Shown here: positions 21,626-36,800 of the stretch, one piece after another | How positions within the stretch are numbered: position 1 is the first letter of the stretch | Layout: every line of letters starts with the position of its first letter | Source: Euglena gracilis | Lineage: Eukaryota > Euglenida > Euglenophyceae > Euglenales | Length of the DNA stretch: 64,000 nucleotides | Reading direction: 5' to 3' | Assembly (NCBI GenBank): GCA_039621445.1 | Contig: CP154956.1 | Span: forward strand, 71,360,914-71,424,913 | Notes under the pieces: generated by a model | What the model was told of the DNA's origin: nothing | Databases searched by the model: none | What the model saw: only the letters and a program-made list of their open reading frames with translations | Made by a program: the position numbers and the translations under genes

Positions 21626-24600
21626 GTGCCCTGCTTTTTTTCCTTTCAGTTTTGTCCTGCAGAATTGGGAAGCGGGTGACAAAAAGTTTAAACGGAATTC
21701 ACATGTTAAATGCTACATACATGCATATGTGCCATTCCATGTTTTCCATTTCAGAAGTCTGATTATGATGGTGCTGAATCGATCGATGGATCGAACAATC
21801 AGGCTTTCCCTGGCCCAGAACCTTTAGGGATGGGAGGTATTGCTTTTGTCCATCAATAGGTTCATCATTTCCTCCACAGAGACTTGCTTTGTAAGTGAAG
21901 GTTCCAAAAATATTTTTTGGGTTTGCAGGATTTTTCAGAATTGCATCAAATGCATTTCAGGAGATTCACACGTTTGTTGTAAACATTTTGCACACAGGAA
22001 CCAAAGTCAAAAACTGTTTATCGAAATAAATTTGTTGCTTTGCATCGCTGCAAGATTTGCTAGTTCGGACCAAGTGTTGCAACTGTTGCTCAATGCTGGG
22101 CTCTTCTGTACAGCGCCCCCACCTCCTCAATCCAGTGTGGGAGCGGCGCAACGACCGTTCACCGTGGCGCAGCGGCCAGCCCCACCAGCTGCGGCATACC
22201 GCCGAGTTCCTGGAGGTCCGCTGTGGGAAGCGGCGGCAACAGTTCATGCGGCTGCAGCCACGGGCAGATGTGGCCGCGCGCGTTCCCCCGCCGCTGCGCA
22301 CCCCGGGGCTGGCCGGCCGCCGCCGGCCGGACATCGTGGTGATGGTGGTGGATTCGGTCTCTCAGGCAGGGCTGGGCGAATCTTTTTTCAGAAAATGTGA
22401 GACGCTTTGTTTTTTTTTTTGTTCCTCTGTGCTTTTTAATTTAAAACTGTGAATGATTGTTCACGGTATGTCTTGTGTTGCAAAATTTTTACCAGAGGAG
22501 GTGAACTTTTTTTGAAGTTCTTTGCAGCAGGCAAGTGTGCGTTTCAGTAGAGGAAGAAATTTACGAGCAACTCACATTTTTTTTGTTTTTATGCCTTTTT
22601 GCTTTTTTGCATTGCACATTTTGAGGAGCCCTGTCGCACATTCCACCCCCACCCCTGGTGGATGGGGGTCTAAAATATTTGCATTTTGGGGGGGGTTTTG
22701 ATAATTTGAGCAAATTCCTGATGTACCACCCTCATTTATTCTCCCTGGCAGCAGGAATCTGGTTTGCTTTGCCGACCAAGGGGAGTTTACAAGGCGGGGG
22801 GGGGGCAACTGTTTACTCAGAAACCCCTCCCTCCGAGATGTGGGGATCTGCACCTGCAACAGGCCCAAAATGGATGAAAGCCTGAAGGAAGTCAAGCTCT
22901 GTTGTTGTGCCAGCTTCATGCGCCTCTGCTCCAAAACCGTAGCCAGGAGAGACCACCTATTCCTGCTTTCTGATCGACGCTGTTGGTGTTTATATGGTGT
23001 TTTTTCTGAGTGCGCACTGTGCTTCATGCTCACCTGAGTTGAGCTTTTCAATATTCTTGAGCACTCCGCACAGTTTACCAAGATACCTCCACATCCTGTC
23101 TCATTTCACGGAAATTTTTGGAATCAATTTATTTAATGACTGGTTTAATGAATCCTCCCCCCTCCCCTCAAGTGAATTTGAATCTCATGCACCTCCCATT
23201 TGCTTAAGACCCGAACCATTGGGGGATTGGGGATGACTGACTGGTTTTTTTGGAGTGACAGACTGGTTTGCCCCCCCCCCCCCCCCCGGGAGGGAGGAAT
23301 CATTTCGGCCAGGAATGGCCAAAGGTGGTCACCAACGGCGCCAGCAATTTCTTTTTGGAGTTTTTGTCCACAATCCATTGCTTTTGAGCCCTTTTGGTCA
23401 AGTGACCAAAGTGACCCCCTGGGGGCGGGGAGGAAGCGGGTGACTGGTTTCTTTGAAAAGGAACTGATCGGTGTTTTGAAAGTGGATAGTTTCCCCCCCC
23501 ATTCCCCCATATACCGACCAACAATGTCGCACCTTGCCGCCACAGTGATCATTCATCAAAACTGTCGTGGGTCCCTGCCACCAGCGTTGCTGCAGAGCTT
23601 TGCGTTGGCAGGGGCACAAGCCTCCCACAGGTGCTTTACCTTTTAGAGGAGGACGCCGGCAGTTGTAGGCTTTATTCTTGCCAAAATAATCAGATTAATG
23701 TGAAGCGGAATTGGGGTTTTTCGCTTCCCAGCACATGAACCTTCATTTTTCTCCTCGTTGAAGGGGTAGTTGCTGCTGCTTCGTCGTCTATGTCTGCAGA
23801 AGTGGTCACTGGTTTTGTGTGTCCGTGTGCATATTGAAATTTCAGGTGTTCAGCTTCTGTACACGTCGTTTCTCGTTTCCTAAAATTCAAAATTTTTGGA
23901 TAATTTGCGCCGCCGAAGTCTCCAGATGTGATTGTGTAAACGCAAGTGAACTTTTGGCTTTGGGCTTTGGGTCCTCCTGTTTAGGGCCAGGGGGAGTCAA
24001 ACCCCTCCCTCAACTGAGTTGGAACTTTGGGGGGGGGGGGGCTGATTAACAACAGATAACATCCAACGATATAAAATGGCCGATTTTCTTCGAAAAGCGA
24101 AAACGAAGCGGAAGAATGCTTCAGTATAAGAAAATAAAAAATTTGATGCAAAATAAATATCTGTTTCCTAAATACAAAGAGGCATATATTCCCAAAGGGA
24201 AAACGACCGAGGTCCCACATGGTCTATGGGGAATGCAGGAAAGGAAAGCATAACATTGCAAAGTACAAAGACACAGCAAAAATGTGAAATTGTGTTTTCG
24301 CATCTCTAAGGTACATGTGATCCGCTGAATGCAAGACAGAACACAACTATTGATGACTGAACAGCCGGAAGCGTATTACCGCCTTGTTTGTGAGGCAAAT
24401 CATAAACAGAAGATGATTTGCAAAGGAACACATGAAACATTGTGAAGGAGGGCCAACAGGAATGACTCGCAATACCTGGGCTGTCAACCGCTCTGGTGAC
24501 TCCGGAGAGGTCTTGCAGGTGGCGGTGGTTGGACAGCCTGCTTGCCGGCCCCCCCTTCTTTGGGGTTATCCTTGGCCTTCTTCTGCGGCTTGTCCTGGGT

Positions 24601-27600
24601 CACCTTGTGTCGGGACTTGGACTCCAATGTCACTTCAATGAAAGCCGTCGATTGGACGGATCAACACATTGCATGACAGTTCTGTATTTGCCAGCCCTGC
24701 CAATGGGGATGCAATAAAACTCGATGGTATTTGCAATGAAATGTTGTGCAATGCAAATTGTTGCAATTGCAGTTGCAATTGAATGCAACCGTGGTGGCTG
24801 GAGGGTGAACAGTTACAGTGTTCGCGAATTAATGTACCTTCTGAAAACAGTTCCGCACAATGGCGGAGAACCGAATTGCGCAGCCCAGTCTAACTGATGA
24901 ATTGACAACACGAAAAGCACCTGGGTGAAATATCACAATTAAAATACCTTTGATTCTTCTGACAAGCATGTAATTGATACTGGTGATGAAACATGAATAA
25001 TTGGATGTAGGTACGACATCAAATTGAATACGAAGATCGTCTGCCTGGTCCAGCGAAAGCATCATCCGGACCCTGACGAGTGGCACCATTCAGGGGTATG
25101 AAGAGGTGAAATGGACCCACCAGTCACTGGCTCTCCGCAAGTCAGGGAGCCACTGATTGGGCTGGTGAGTGCCTTCCGATTCTGCTTCATTTATCTTTTC
25201 ATCATTTGCCTTTTGGTACTGAACGGGTCAAATTTTAAGTGTGCTTTTTTGCAACTCTTCCCCAAGTCTCATGCACCAGTGTAACCACTCTTTATTTTAT
25301 ATTCCTGATATGTTCCTGCTTTTGTTAGTTTTTTGTTCTGGATTGACATATTGTTTTTACTGAAACTTTGCTTTTTTTTTCCTTGGCACTAGCAAACAAA
25401 ACATCAGATTTTGGTGGGATTCAAGGTTAGCCCATAGATTCATCTCTAAACCCCCCTCATTAAGTGCACGGGTGCGCTTTTTTTTTCAAGGCTCAAGGGT
25501 GCTCTCAGAAAAACTTGGGTGTTAATAAAAACCCTCAAAGCGGTAGAAAATTACCCCAAAATGCACAAAAACGGCCCGAATTGGGCAAAAAGTTGCCAAA
25601 ATTAGACACACGTTGGCCAAAAAAAATCCCAAAGTAGTCTAAGAAGTGCAGTAGCTAAGTTCCATTGGAGAGGGGTGCGCTTTTTTTATGGAGCAAGTTT
25701 TTGACCCAGGGGGGTATTAAGTGAGCCTTGACTTTGCGCAGACCTACACACACAAACTGAGCCGCCGCCCCCAAATGGCCACCAGAATCTCCACCCGGGC
25801 GTTGGCTGGAGGGTTGGGGGATGTGTGCCCACCACAAAAAATGATATAATGTGTGCACGCTTTTGCTTAAGGGCCCAGGGGTCCATTAGCTGGCCATTTC
25901 ACCAGCTATCAGAAAAAAAAACCACCAGCTAGGCCCCCCCCCCCGGGGTGGGGTCCCCCGACTGGAAGAAAATTTTCTTCCGGTGCTGTGCGCAGATGTG
26001 GAAATGGGGATCTTGATTTGTTGTTTTTGGCTGATCTTGTTCTCAAGAATCCCCCCAAAATTATGTTCCAGGGTGCCCCTTGGGTCTGAACGAAGGGGGG
26101 ATGTCCGCCCCCCCCCCCCCCAGGTCTGCCCCCCCCAGGTGGATCTGGCCGACCCCTTGTGCAGGGCCGCGGGTCGGCCACCCCGCTGCCCCCGCAGGGC
26201 GTTCGTGTTCCCCCGCGCCGCGGCGTTGGGGCCATCTACCCCGTGGAACATGATCCCCCTGTTCGCTGGGCTGCCGCACTCCCTTGCCGCGGAGAAGAAG
26301 CGCTTCAAAACGCTGGCCCTCGCCCCCGGCCGCCGCTGGTTTTGGGACGAGGCACGGGTGTGGTTTGAGGCCACCCGATGGCCTTCTCTTTTCTTTATCT
26401 GCCCTTCACGTATTCGGGTTTGCCTTGGTGGTTTATCAACACACAATTTGATTTTCATTGTTTGTGCATATCATTGCTTCATGCTTGCATTTTTTTGGCA
26501 TTCGGAATTTTTGCTTTTTTGTATTCCACACATTATGCATTATATGTTATGTTATACGTGATATATACATCATATGTTATAAAAGTATAATAATAATAAG
26601 TAGAAGTAGTTCATAACACATTATACAATGTGTATATGTACCATCCATTATATATTATAACTACATATTATAATTATATTAATTATATTTTATATATCAT
26701 ATATCATATGCCTGTATATATTGGTTTATATTTTTTATTTGTGTCATGTATAGTAATAGATAATTACATAAATATACATTATATTTGTATGCATGTGTGC
26801 ATGTATATTCACGTTATATTATATGGTTGTGTTTTACATTGTATTTATATTATTTGTCCATATCTATTTATTAATTTTGCATGTATCTATTCATTCATTG
26901 TATGCTTCAGTGTTCTGCAACTGCTTCCTATTGCATCCCCTTTTGCGTTTGTTTTGCACAGGCTGCCGGGTACGCCACTGCGTACGTCTCACAGTACTGC
27001 GGCCTCGTCGGCTACCGGTTCTGGAACAACTCCTTCGACCACCTCATGCCGTCCCGCATCCCCTTCTCCTGGATACCTCACTTCCTCCAGCGCTACATCT
27101 GGCCGGGCGCCTCCTCGTCTTTGCATACCTGTTGGAGGTGTATTGTGATCATTGCAGTCCGTGCGTTCATCCTCCAATCACTTTTCCATTTCCCTAACTC
27201 TCAATAACTCGAAAATCCACCCACCCATGACCATGGTCTTGAAAAGAAGTTCTGCATTTGTTTTCCATGTTTATTTGCATAAAAATATTGGATCAGAAAT
27301 GGCAACTGCTTCATTGGTATAAAACAATTCTCTTGTATGATGGGGATTCTGGGAGCCAACAGATTTTCAGACCGGCCCCAAAATTGAAAAAGTCTTCAAT
27401 TCCTTGTCGAGTTGAGGTGGGAGGCGGCAAATATTTTACTGAAAATTCCTGTGAATACAATGCAAATCTCTTCTTTTTTGCTTCCACACCCTTCTTCCAT
27501 TTTTTTTCTTCACGTTGGACAGAGATGATAAACCGCCCAAATAACTTTGACCTTTGCAAAAATTAATACACCATCTTTTGGCCTGCAAATTTTTTTGGGG

Positions 27601-30600
27601 CAATTGCCAACACATGGATTGCTTTACCACCTTTCCGGAAGCTGTTTATATTGAGATATACTGAGATATACTGAGATATATATGGCAAGTGTTAAGTTTA
27701 GTACCCCCCTGGGGAGGTACTAAACTTAACATTTGCCATGTATTAATGTAATTCGACGCTTCTATTCATCAGAGAACAACACATTTTGGCATTTGGATGA
27801 TTATTTTTTTTGCGCTTCCAGCCTCCTGATGCTTCAAGAAGATACATTGTTCACATTGTTCCTTGTCAAAGGGACAAAATTATCAGGAGGCAACGTTTTC
27901 GGCTTGCCCCCCCTCGGAAAACGTGCCCCCCAGGGGTTCACTGAGTGAATCTCTGCGTCTGACCCTTCCCCCACTGCCTCTGCGTTCGGGCCGAGGTAAA
28001 ACTGCTCCCAAGCTCCAAGCTCATTCTTGAGGAGTCGGTCCGCCGTGCCTCGCGGGTCAGTCCTTCGTTGCTATGGATTTCAGTGCCGACTTCCTCTTAC
28101 CTGCCCCCCCCCCATGTGGTCATCTTTGCCTTGCTCATATCACTCCCGTCGTGAAAAAGGCCATGAATGAGGCTACATTTTGTCCCATTTTGATCATTTT
28201 TTCACCCATTTTTTTGATTAACCCCCCCAGATAATAATAAAACCCACTGGTTTATTATTTGGACACTCGAAGTCAGGGTCCAGGGGGTTTTATCATTTGG
28301 GAGGTTTTGGCAAAATTTTCAAAGTCAAAATCGACCCAATAACCCCTCCACAGGATCCAATGGACACTTTTTTTTGGCATTGATGGGCTTTTTTGAAAAT
28401 GGGTGCTTTTTGGTTTTTGGGATATTTTCTGCACCAGTCTTTTCCATCTTTGTATTTTTTTTGCAACATTTCTGCTAATTTTTGACTCTTTTTTTCCCTC
28501 TTTGCCTTCATGCTGTCGGAGGGGTTTATTATTTGGGTTGCCGAAATCAGTCCTCAGATGGGGGGTTAATTATTTTTGGGGGATTTATTATTTGGGGAGG
28601 GGGGTTTTATTTTTCTCCATTATTGGCTTTTTTCGCTCATTTTTGGCCAGTGTGGGTCGTTTCCGCTTGCTTTTCAACTAATTTGAGCAATTTTTGTTAT
28701 TTGTTATTTTTAGGTCATTTTTGGGCCATTTTGACCTTTTCAGACCCTTTTGGGTTGATTTTTCTTGTTATTCTTTGTCATTGTCTTTGTCATGGGCCAC
28801 CAGAATCCCCCCCGGCACTGAATGGTTCATGTGGGGTTGAGTTGTGGAACCTTGCCCAACATTTGATATGGCTTCCTGGAAAGAACCTGATCATTAATCT
28901 GTTGGGGTAAAAGGATAGGATGTCCCAGCACCTATTGACCAAGAAGCACCAGAAAAAAAAATTGTGCAAAAGTGCTCAAAAAGCAGCTAAAAGCGTCCAA
29001 CAAGCTGCTGAAAGTTGCCAAAATGACCAAAAGTGGCCAAAAGCTACCGGAAAGAACCAAAAACAACATAAAACGACCAAGAATCAGCAAGTTAAATCAA
29101 AAAGATGGCATATGTGGCCAAAATCACCAAGAGTGGCCCAAATGTGGCCAAATTTGGCCAAATGGAATAAAAGTGACCAAAATGACCAAAAGCGACCAAA
29201 AATCGCCCAAAGAGAAACCAAAGAGTGGCAAGTGGCCAAAAGCAGCAAAATGCAGCCAAAATTGGTTAAAGGCAGTATAAAAGGGCCAAAAGTGCTTGCC
29301 CGTTTCCCTCTCTCCCCTCCGGGAGACGGGGGGGGGGGGACTTGAACAGGAAAAATTGTTGTATGGGAAAAATTCTGGACCAAATTTTGTCCAGGATTTT
29401 CCGCTGTTTTAAGGGTGCCTTTTTTGCTTTATTTTTGCAATTTGGAGATAAGTATTTCACCCATTTTTTGAATTTTTCATTTGTGAACAATTTTTTTTGT
29501 GAACAACAACAACAATTTTTCATTTCACATCAGGATATGGTGTGAATTCATTTGCATTTCCCTGAAAAAAATGGGTTCATGAGAATCTTTCATCCAGAAA
29601 ATTTTCCGAGCTGTTTTAAGTGAGCGTTCAGAATTTCTTTGGCGTTTCAAGTACCCCCCCCCCCACTTATAACCCCCCCCCCCCGGGGTTAGTAGGATCC
29701 GGTTTGGTTGGTCGGCCGAAGGGGGGGGTTTATAAGTGGGGGGGGGTATAAGTCCCGGAATTGTTGGTGAAAATGCGAAACCCAAACCCCCGAAACCCCC
29801 CATTTGGCAATTTTTGGCAAATTTGGTCAAAATGGCAATTTTGATGATGGTTGATCTCAAAAAAGTGCTAAAAAATCAGTTTTTGGGTGGTTTGCGACCG
29901 AAAAAATCGTCCCCGGCGGCTTTCATTTTTCTTCCCCAGGGGGGGGGGGTTATAAGTCCCGGTTTGGTTGGTCAGCCCGAGGGGGGGGTTTATGAGTGGG
30001 GGGGTTTATAAGTGGGGGAGTTTATGTGGCAAAATCCATTTTCCCCCTCCCCCACCCAGGTTGAGTATTTTGCATCCCTGGGCACAAAGCTTATTGTCCA
30101 TAGCCTGATGGGTGGCGGCGAACCCATCGATGGGGGGCTCCTTACCAACTTACCCGCCTGTCTCCCATCATGGGGAAGGGCCACCAATCCTTTGGCCAAA
30201 TTTGGTCGACATTCCCCAGCATCTGTGGCATGGGGGCTTTGTGTCCTTGCAAAGCACTGTTGGTGGTGGGAGGAAAGGTTTGGGTGCCCCCCCCCCCCCG
30301 GCCTTTCCGTGCACCGGCTGTGCTGAGCGGAGGCCTGGGGCTACTACACCCATGCATTCCTGGAGGAGCCGCTCTACGCTGCGGTGCCGAAGTTCCTCTA
30401 CATGCACTTCGACGATGCCCACAAACATGAGACGCGTGCGGCATGGCTGGACGCCCCGGTGCCCCTCCTTCTGTTGTCTGCCCGTGGCGGGTGGGTCCAA
30501 TGGGTGCCCTAGAAGGAAGGCTCAACACTTTTGAGCCTCGTTTGCCTTTTGGCGGGCAATTTTTTCCCTCCAAAGGGCCCCATTTTCCAGGAAAATTGGG

Positions 30601-31821
30601 GTGATTTTTTTGGGATAGGAAAGGGTTACGACCGCACCGCCTTTGGGTGCCACATTGGATAATTTAGGAGGAAGTTACGTCATTCACCAGAATTTTTTAT
30701 TTATGTGAAGCAATGCTGGCTACAGTAGGGAGTTGTGTGCTTGTCACTGAGGAATTTCTTTTGGCAGCGAAGCCAAGGGGTTTCTTTAACCCGGAGGGGA
30801 CAATTTCCCCCAGCACTTTTTTTTCAGCCAGCAGTTCCCACCTGGGCTTCTGACCCCCCCCCATGGATAGAAGCCCTTCGGTTTTTGAGGTAGGTTTGTT
30901 ATGGGGGCTGGGCCGGTCCCCCCCATTCTGGGAGGGGGGTAAGTTTGCAGGCTTGGGCGGTGTAAGTTGCCCACAGATTGTGGGACGTTTGAAACGGAGG
31001 AGGAAACGGAAAAAAACTTCCCCCAAAAAGGTCTTTTTTTGAGTTTTTCTGGATTGGGACAATTTAAAGCCTATGTTGGCTGGTGTTTTGGCTTTCTGTA
31101 AAGAAAAGCTATACTTGTGAAAATTGGGCAAAAACGGATAAAATTTTCCAGAAATTCGCGAACACAAAGAAAATCCCTCAAAAAAATCCACAGTTTTTGG
31201 GAGATTGCAAACGGATGCATACATCAAGGAATACAATTTTTATTTATCATCGTAATTATGGTTTAAAAAAGTGATATAAACACGGTTATGTGAATAGTCA
31301 AGAATGCCAACATAGCTCTGGCTATGGCAACCACCCAAGTTTGGAGTTTAGTGCTGCACCTGCATACGGAGAATGCAATGCTTACAGCCAAAGCAGAGTT
31401 TGTTTGTTTCTACATTCACATGCCAATGACAAACAAAGAATTCAACACAAAATTGAAACAAAAACAGACCAGGGGGAATTCTGCAGGGGGGATTGGCCAG
31501 GTTTCGGGGGAAGAGGAGTGCATTCAGGAGGGGAACTATGCGATACACACGAGGAAGCGGATTTTCGTTTCGAAGTCAACAAAAAAATTGTGTGAATGTA
31601 AACGGCACAGGAATCCCAATCATTAATGCACTGAAACAAACAAACAAACATTGGACATTGGACAAACAGACGTTGGGACTGAGTAAATACAAGTGGAAGC
31701 GAACCATAATTAAGTGCACATGGATGAACTAACACATACAATACATGAATCATGGGATGAATTATGGAAGCGGAATTCTATTTCATGTTGAAACAAACAA
31801 AACTGAAAACCAGGAGGGTGA

Positions 31822-31892
<71 letters not shown>

Positions 31893-33532
31893 AGAAAATG
31901 CTATAATATCAATGAAACCATCTCGTTTCCCACACTTCTTGCCAAATGCAACCGCAGCGACAAAGAACAAACGGATGTGAGTGCAGAGGTTGCGGATGTG
32001 TGCAGGGCCCAGCTGGTATGTGTGGGACGGGTGTGTTGATAGAACGAACTTGACAGGCGGTTGTGTCACAATTCGATATTTCTGGGATTCTGGGAACAGT
32101 CTTTTGCTGACTCAGGCCGCCTGCCATCCCTCAGGCATTGTCCAATTATCTCTTGGAGAATATCAATCATCTCCTGGATGTTCTCCAGCGCCAATCACTT
32201 GCATGTCTACAGGATATCCCATGCCTCCCAAGAAGGAACTCCAGAAGAGAAAGTACTTGTAGGAGTGGCGGACAGGCTGGGAGTCTTCTTCTCCGGCTTC
32301 TCTTTGGTCTCCTTGGACTGGGACTGGGACAGGGACCCCTTGCCCTCCCTCGATTCTGGAGTGCCCTCCTTTGAGTGCCCTCTTTCGCCCCGCGGCCACC
32401 TGGCTTGGGCGGAAGCTGCTCCTGGGTCGCCTCAGCCGGGGCTGGCTCGGGCGCTTTCGGGACGAACCCGAATACGTTCATGGAGCTGTGGCGGGTGATG
32501 CTCTTGTCCACCTCTTTGCCCACAGGGAGGAGCCCCCCCCCACAATCAGTGTGTATTTTCTGGTACTTGTGGAGACCATTGGACGCAATTTTCTGTGAAC
32601 AACAAACATAATATTTCCGAGTTTGAAGCGAAAAACCGCTTCCGTAACGCAAAATTATATTCTTTTTGATTCATTCAAACAGAAGAGAGCTTTGGTTAAT
32701 AATCAGAACAAAACATACAATCCACAATGTGCAAAAACATAATATAGGAAAATTTTTACCCTAGCTCCTCAGAAAACGTTGCTAAACATCAACCCAGAAG
32801 TTAAGTGTGTAAATATGAAGTATGACATCCTGGATCCATGATATGGCTGCACGCCATCGGCCACCCGGACCTCTCATTGGAGTTCGTCCAGGCAGCGCTG
32901 CTGGGTCTCTGCGGACGGCAGGGTGGGGACGCCCCACTGGCGCTCCCCGCCAGCACGGCCAGCTGGGCGGTCAGTACTGGTTGGGAATTCAGCACCAACA
33001 CCCAGTCAGCTTTGTGTATGCTCAGGTGGCAAAGGACAGAAGGATCCACCAGATGACCTCCACAGGCATTGGGTGGGCCACGTTGGATGTTCCGGAATGC
33101 ATCCACGTCAGACAGAGTGCACTCCCAGACAACAGAAATGTTGCATCGAACAGCTCAGGGTCAGGGACATGTGTCCCTCACCAATCTGACCAACCCCTGA
33201 CCAACCTGATGAGTCCCTGAACCAATGCACAGTCTAATCACATCAGGACACCAACCCAACACACCTCAGTGCATCCCGGCTCATGGGTCATCCCCTGCAA
33301 CGTGATCTGCCGCGGGTCATGCAAGGCAGCAGTATATCAAGATATTCTTTAGCAGTTCCGACAAGCATTTTATTAACAGCAACACCTGTAGAATGCAACG
33401 AACAATGCACGTGCACTCCTGAAGTGTTTTCCTGCTTCATTGCGAGAATCAATGCACTTGCCCCATATTTCACAGCTTCCGGTTGGGCACCTCCGTGGTG
33501 AACACAGCCATATATATATATTTATATTTATA

Positions 33533-33563
<31 letters not shown>

Positions 33564-33580
33564 TATGATGATGATGATGA

Positions 33581-33643
<63 letters not shown>

Positions 33644-33687
33644 TGATGATGATGATGATGATGATTATTATTATTATTGTTATTATT

Positions 33688-33777
<90 letters not shown>

Positions 33778-33792
33778 ATTATTATTATTATA

Positions 33793-33846
<54 letters not shown>

Positions 33847-36800
33847 CATGTATGGATGGATGGATGGATGTATGTATGGATGGATGGATGGATGGATGGA
33901 TGGATGGATGGATGGATGGATGGATGGATGGATGGATGGATGGATGGATGGATGGATGGGCGGGTGGGTGGAAGGGTGGGTGGGTGGATGGGTGGGTGGG
34001 TGGGTGGGGTGGTGGTGGGTGGGTGGATGGGTGGGTGGGTGGGTGGGTGGGTGGTTGGGTGGGTGGGTGGATGGATGGATGGATGGATGGATGGATGGAT
34101 GGATGGATGGATGGATGGATGTATGTATGTATGTATGTATGTATGTATGCGCGTATCCGGTTTATTCATCGTCAATTTTCAGTTCACGCTTGACCCCTGG
34201 TTGCTCCTTTTCGTCGCACATGGGCGGACATATTCTGACATTATTTGTCCCCCATTGCTGCATTTTTTTTTTAAGTGCAACCAATGACTGCCGTTCCGTT
34301 GGATGGGTTTCATTGTGTCCATCATGATCTGCAAGAATGAGCTCAACGTTTTTGTATACGTTTTTCTACCGCCGCCAGTCCAAGGTTTCTGATTCGGTAT
34401 GGCATTCAGCTTTAACCCGACACCCCTGGTGGGGGTCACCATCCTTCTGAAACCTGGCAAAAGTTCACATCTTTGTGGAAAATGACAAAAATATGAATGA
34501 TGACAATTTCACTTGAGGAAAACATATCCCACTGGTTCTCAGCCCTTTCAGCATTTCAACAGCTGTTTTTTTTCCATATCCGCCATAATCACAACCCCCA
34601 GCTTGACCCCACGCCCGTAGCGGGCTGAACGGCGTATTACACGGTCGGGTTGCAAGAATATTGAGAAAAGGAGTGTTGTGAGGGGCGGATAGCCAATTGT
34701 GAAATCCAATTTTTCCTCCCAGCATTTTATTATGTTTTTGGTCATTATCATTATAATTATGCTTGAAGGGAACGATCCTTATTTAGTGATCAAAGTACGT
34801 TGGCTACCGATGTACTAAATTTCTCTCTCTTGTCCAGTCAACCAGTTATGTGCAACGGATGTTCATTTAATCTCCCCGTCAATGGTATTGAGTTGATTAA
34901 TGTTTGTGTTACACTCGCTTAGAATGCACGCGGCAATGCCGCTGTGCTAACCCTGCTGCACAGGAATCTGTGCCACCACTAGCAGGCTGCTAAATTCCTT
35001 TCATATATCGAGTTTGCTCGTTCCCCCACGCAGGTCGCCGACTTGCCTGTTTCCCATCCGTGGCCAACCGCCCTTCCATCTTCTTCTTTTGCCCTGTTTT
35101 TGGAGCGGGTCTTTACAGGAATCCAACCAGAGACTCTAGGTTTGGCAGAACCTGGCGTTGCTCGTCCCGCCATGCTGAAACAAATGCTGAAACTCTTGAA
35201 AGAATGTGCGCCCACCAATGGCGACTGGTCTGCACTTTCCTTCAGTATCGGAGTTGCCCTTTCCAATGGCCCTGCCGCAGTTCTGGAAAAATCATTTTTA
35301 TCGGCAAGGCCCAGACGCCACAGCCATGGTGACTGTCCTGTCACAGTCGGTTTTGTCTCCTGTGGCATCCACTTTGGAGGAATGCCTACCTCTGGGGGAA
35401 CAACTCTGGGCGGCCAAGCTCCAGGCTGCAATGGGCTTAGCCCCAAATCAACAGGGCAACTCTGGTTCAGGTATGGGCGTTTTTCCGAATGAGCTCACAG
35501 TGAGGATTCATTTACCACCACCCTTTATGCTGCTCAGGAGGATAAAATTGATCTCGGTTTCTATCAACCGACTCTGTTGTATCGTGTGATTTGTGGTTTC
35601 TTCAAAAACATAGGGGATGAACAGGGAACTCCATGCCCTCTCTGGCCCAAGGTCCCGATAGAGCCGGCATGGTGGCTTTGCTTTTCCCACTTCCTCGTTG
35701 AAATCCCTCCCCATTACCATCAGAGGTACTGGCCTCAACCGGAGAAGATCAGAAATGAATGCCCTGTTTTGCTTCCCAGCGTCGTGAAAACAGCTTCCGT
35801 GGCCTTCTCTCTTAGCCGCAGTGTCAGCTAATTTTTTTTTTGCGACCGATGCATTTGTTGATCCACCAGAAAGAGGCTGAAGTGTCTGTGCTTTATGTTA
35901 GGGTTCCCTCTGCGGCATGGCAGAAGCGCCTGGGTGAGGCATCTGATGGGAGCATCCTCATTGGGCAAGGCGTTGTTGCCTCGGTCACCATTTGTATGCG
36001 TAGTAGGGGTTTTTCTGAGGAATGATCCCGCCAGCCATGCTCCCCTCCACCGCCTCTGGCGTGGTGGGAGCCGCCTAGCATGGGCAGGCTCTGGAACCAA
36101 GCGTCCTCGACTCAACCCCCAGCAGCCTTATCGCGAGCCCGAGCAATGGGAGACCGGTGTACCTCCTCGAGGCACCGTCCCCCCGCAGATTTTCCGCGAG
36201 CCAGAGCACTGGGAGACCAGCGGGACTTCTCAGCCGCTGTCTCCCCTCGGCGCTCTTTCTCACCTACCCAAGCACGGGCGCAGGTTTCGAAATCCACTGC
36301 CTCCTCGCGAGCAGTCGACTCGTTCCCCCCAGCCACGGCCCGCGGTACTGCCTCGGCTCTGCCTTTCCCTGTGCCCCCGCCACCTCCTCCACCTCCACCC
36401 AGCACTGGCTCCGCAGACCACCCCTGGCGATCCTATGAAGCCCAACAATCGCCGTCGTATGCAGGGCCGGGAAATCTGAGCTTGCCACGAACGTTCAAGG
36501 CCCCCACCATTCTTCCCAACCCGTTGCTTCTAACGTTGTGGGGAATCTGTTTTCTCTCAAGGGTCGCATTCTTTCAATGAAGTCATTTACAGGTCTGCAT
36601 CCAACCCAGGAGTGTGGTTGGGGTTCTGCTGCCTGTTGGTTTTGCGGAAATGTGCAACATACTCAATGCAATTGTAACAAGTGGACGGCGACCATTCAGA
36701 TACCTTTGTGTCATGCTGACATGGGGGACAAGTCTTTCATGTGGCTTTTTTTAAATTTGGTCTGGGGACCACGTTGAGAGACGCATTTGCAACCCTCCCG

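Noticed and set aside
24829-25089. Minus-strand ORF of 86 codons ([13 protein letters not shown]...)
   Set aside because: Plausible composition but no family, no splice context and AT-rich surroundings in a DUF229 intron.
33505-34155. Poly-Asn, poly-Asp, poly-Thr and poly-Cys ORFs up to 240 codons
   Set aside because: Pure translations of trinucleotide and tetranucleotide microsatellites.
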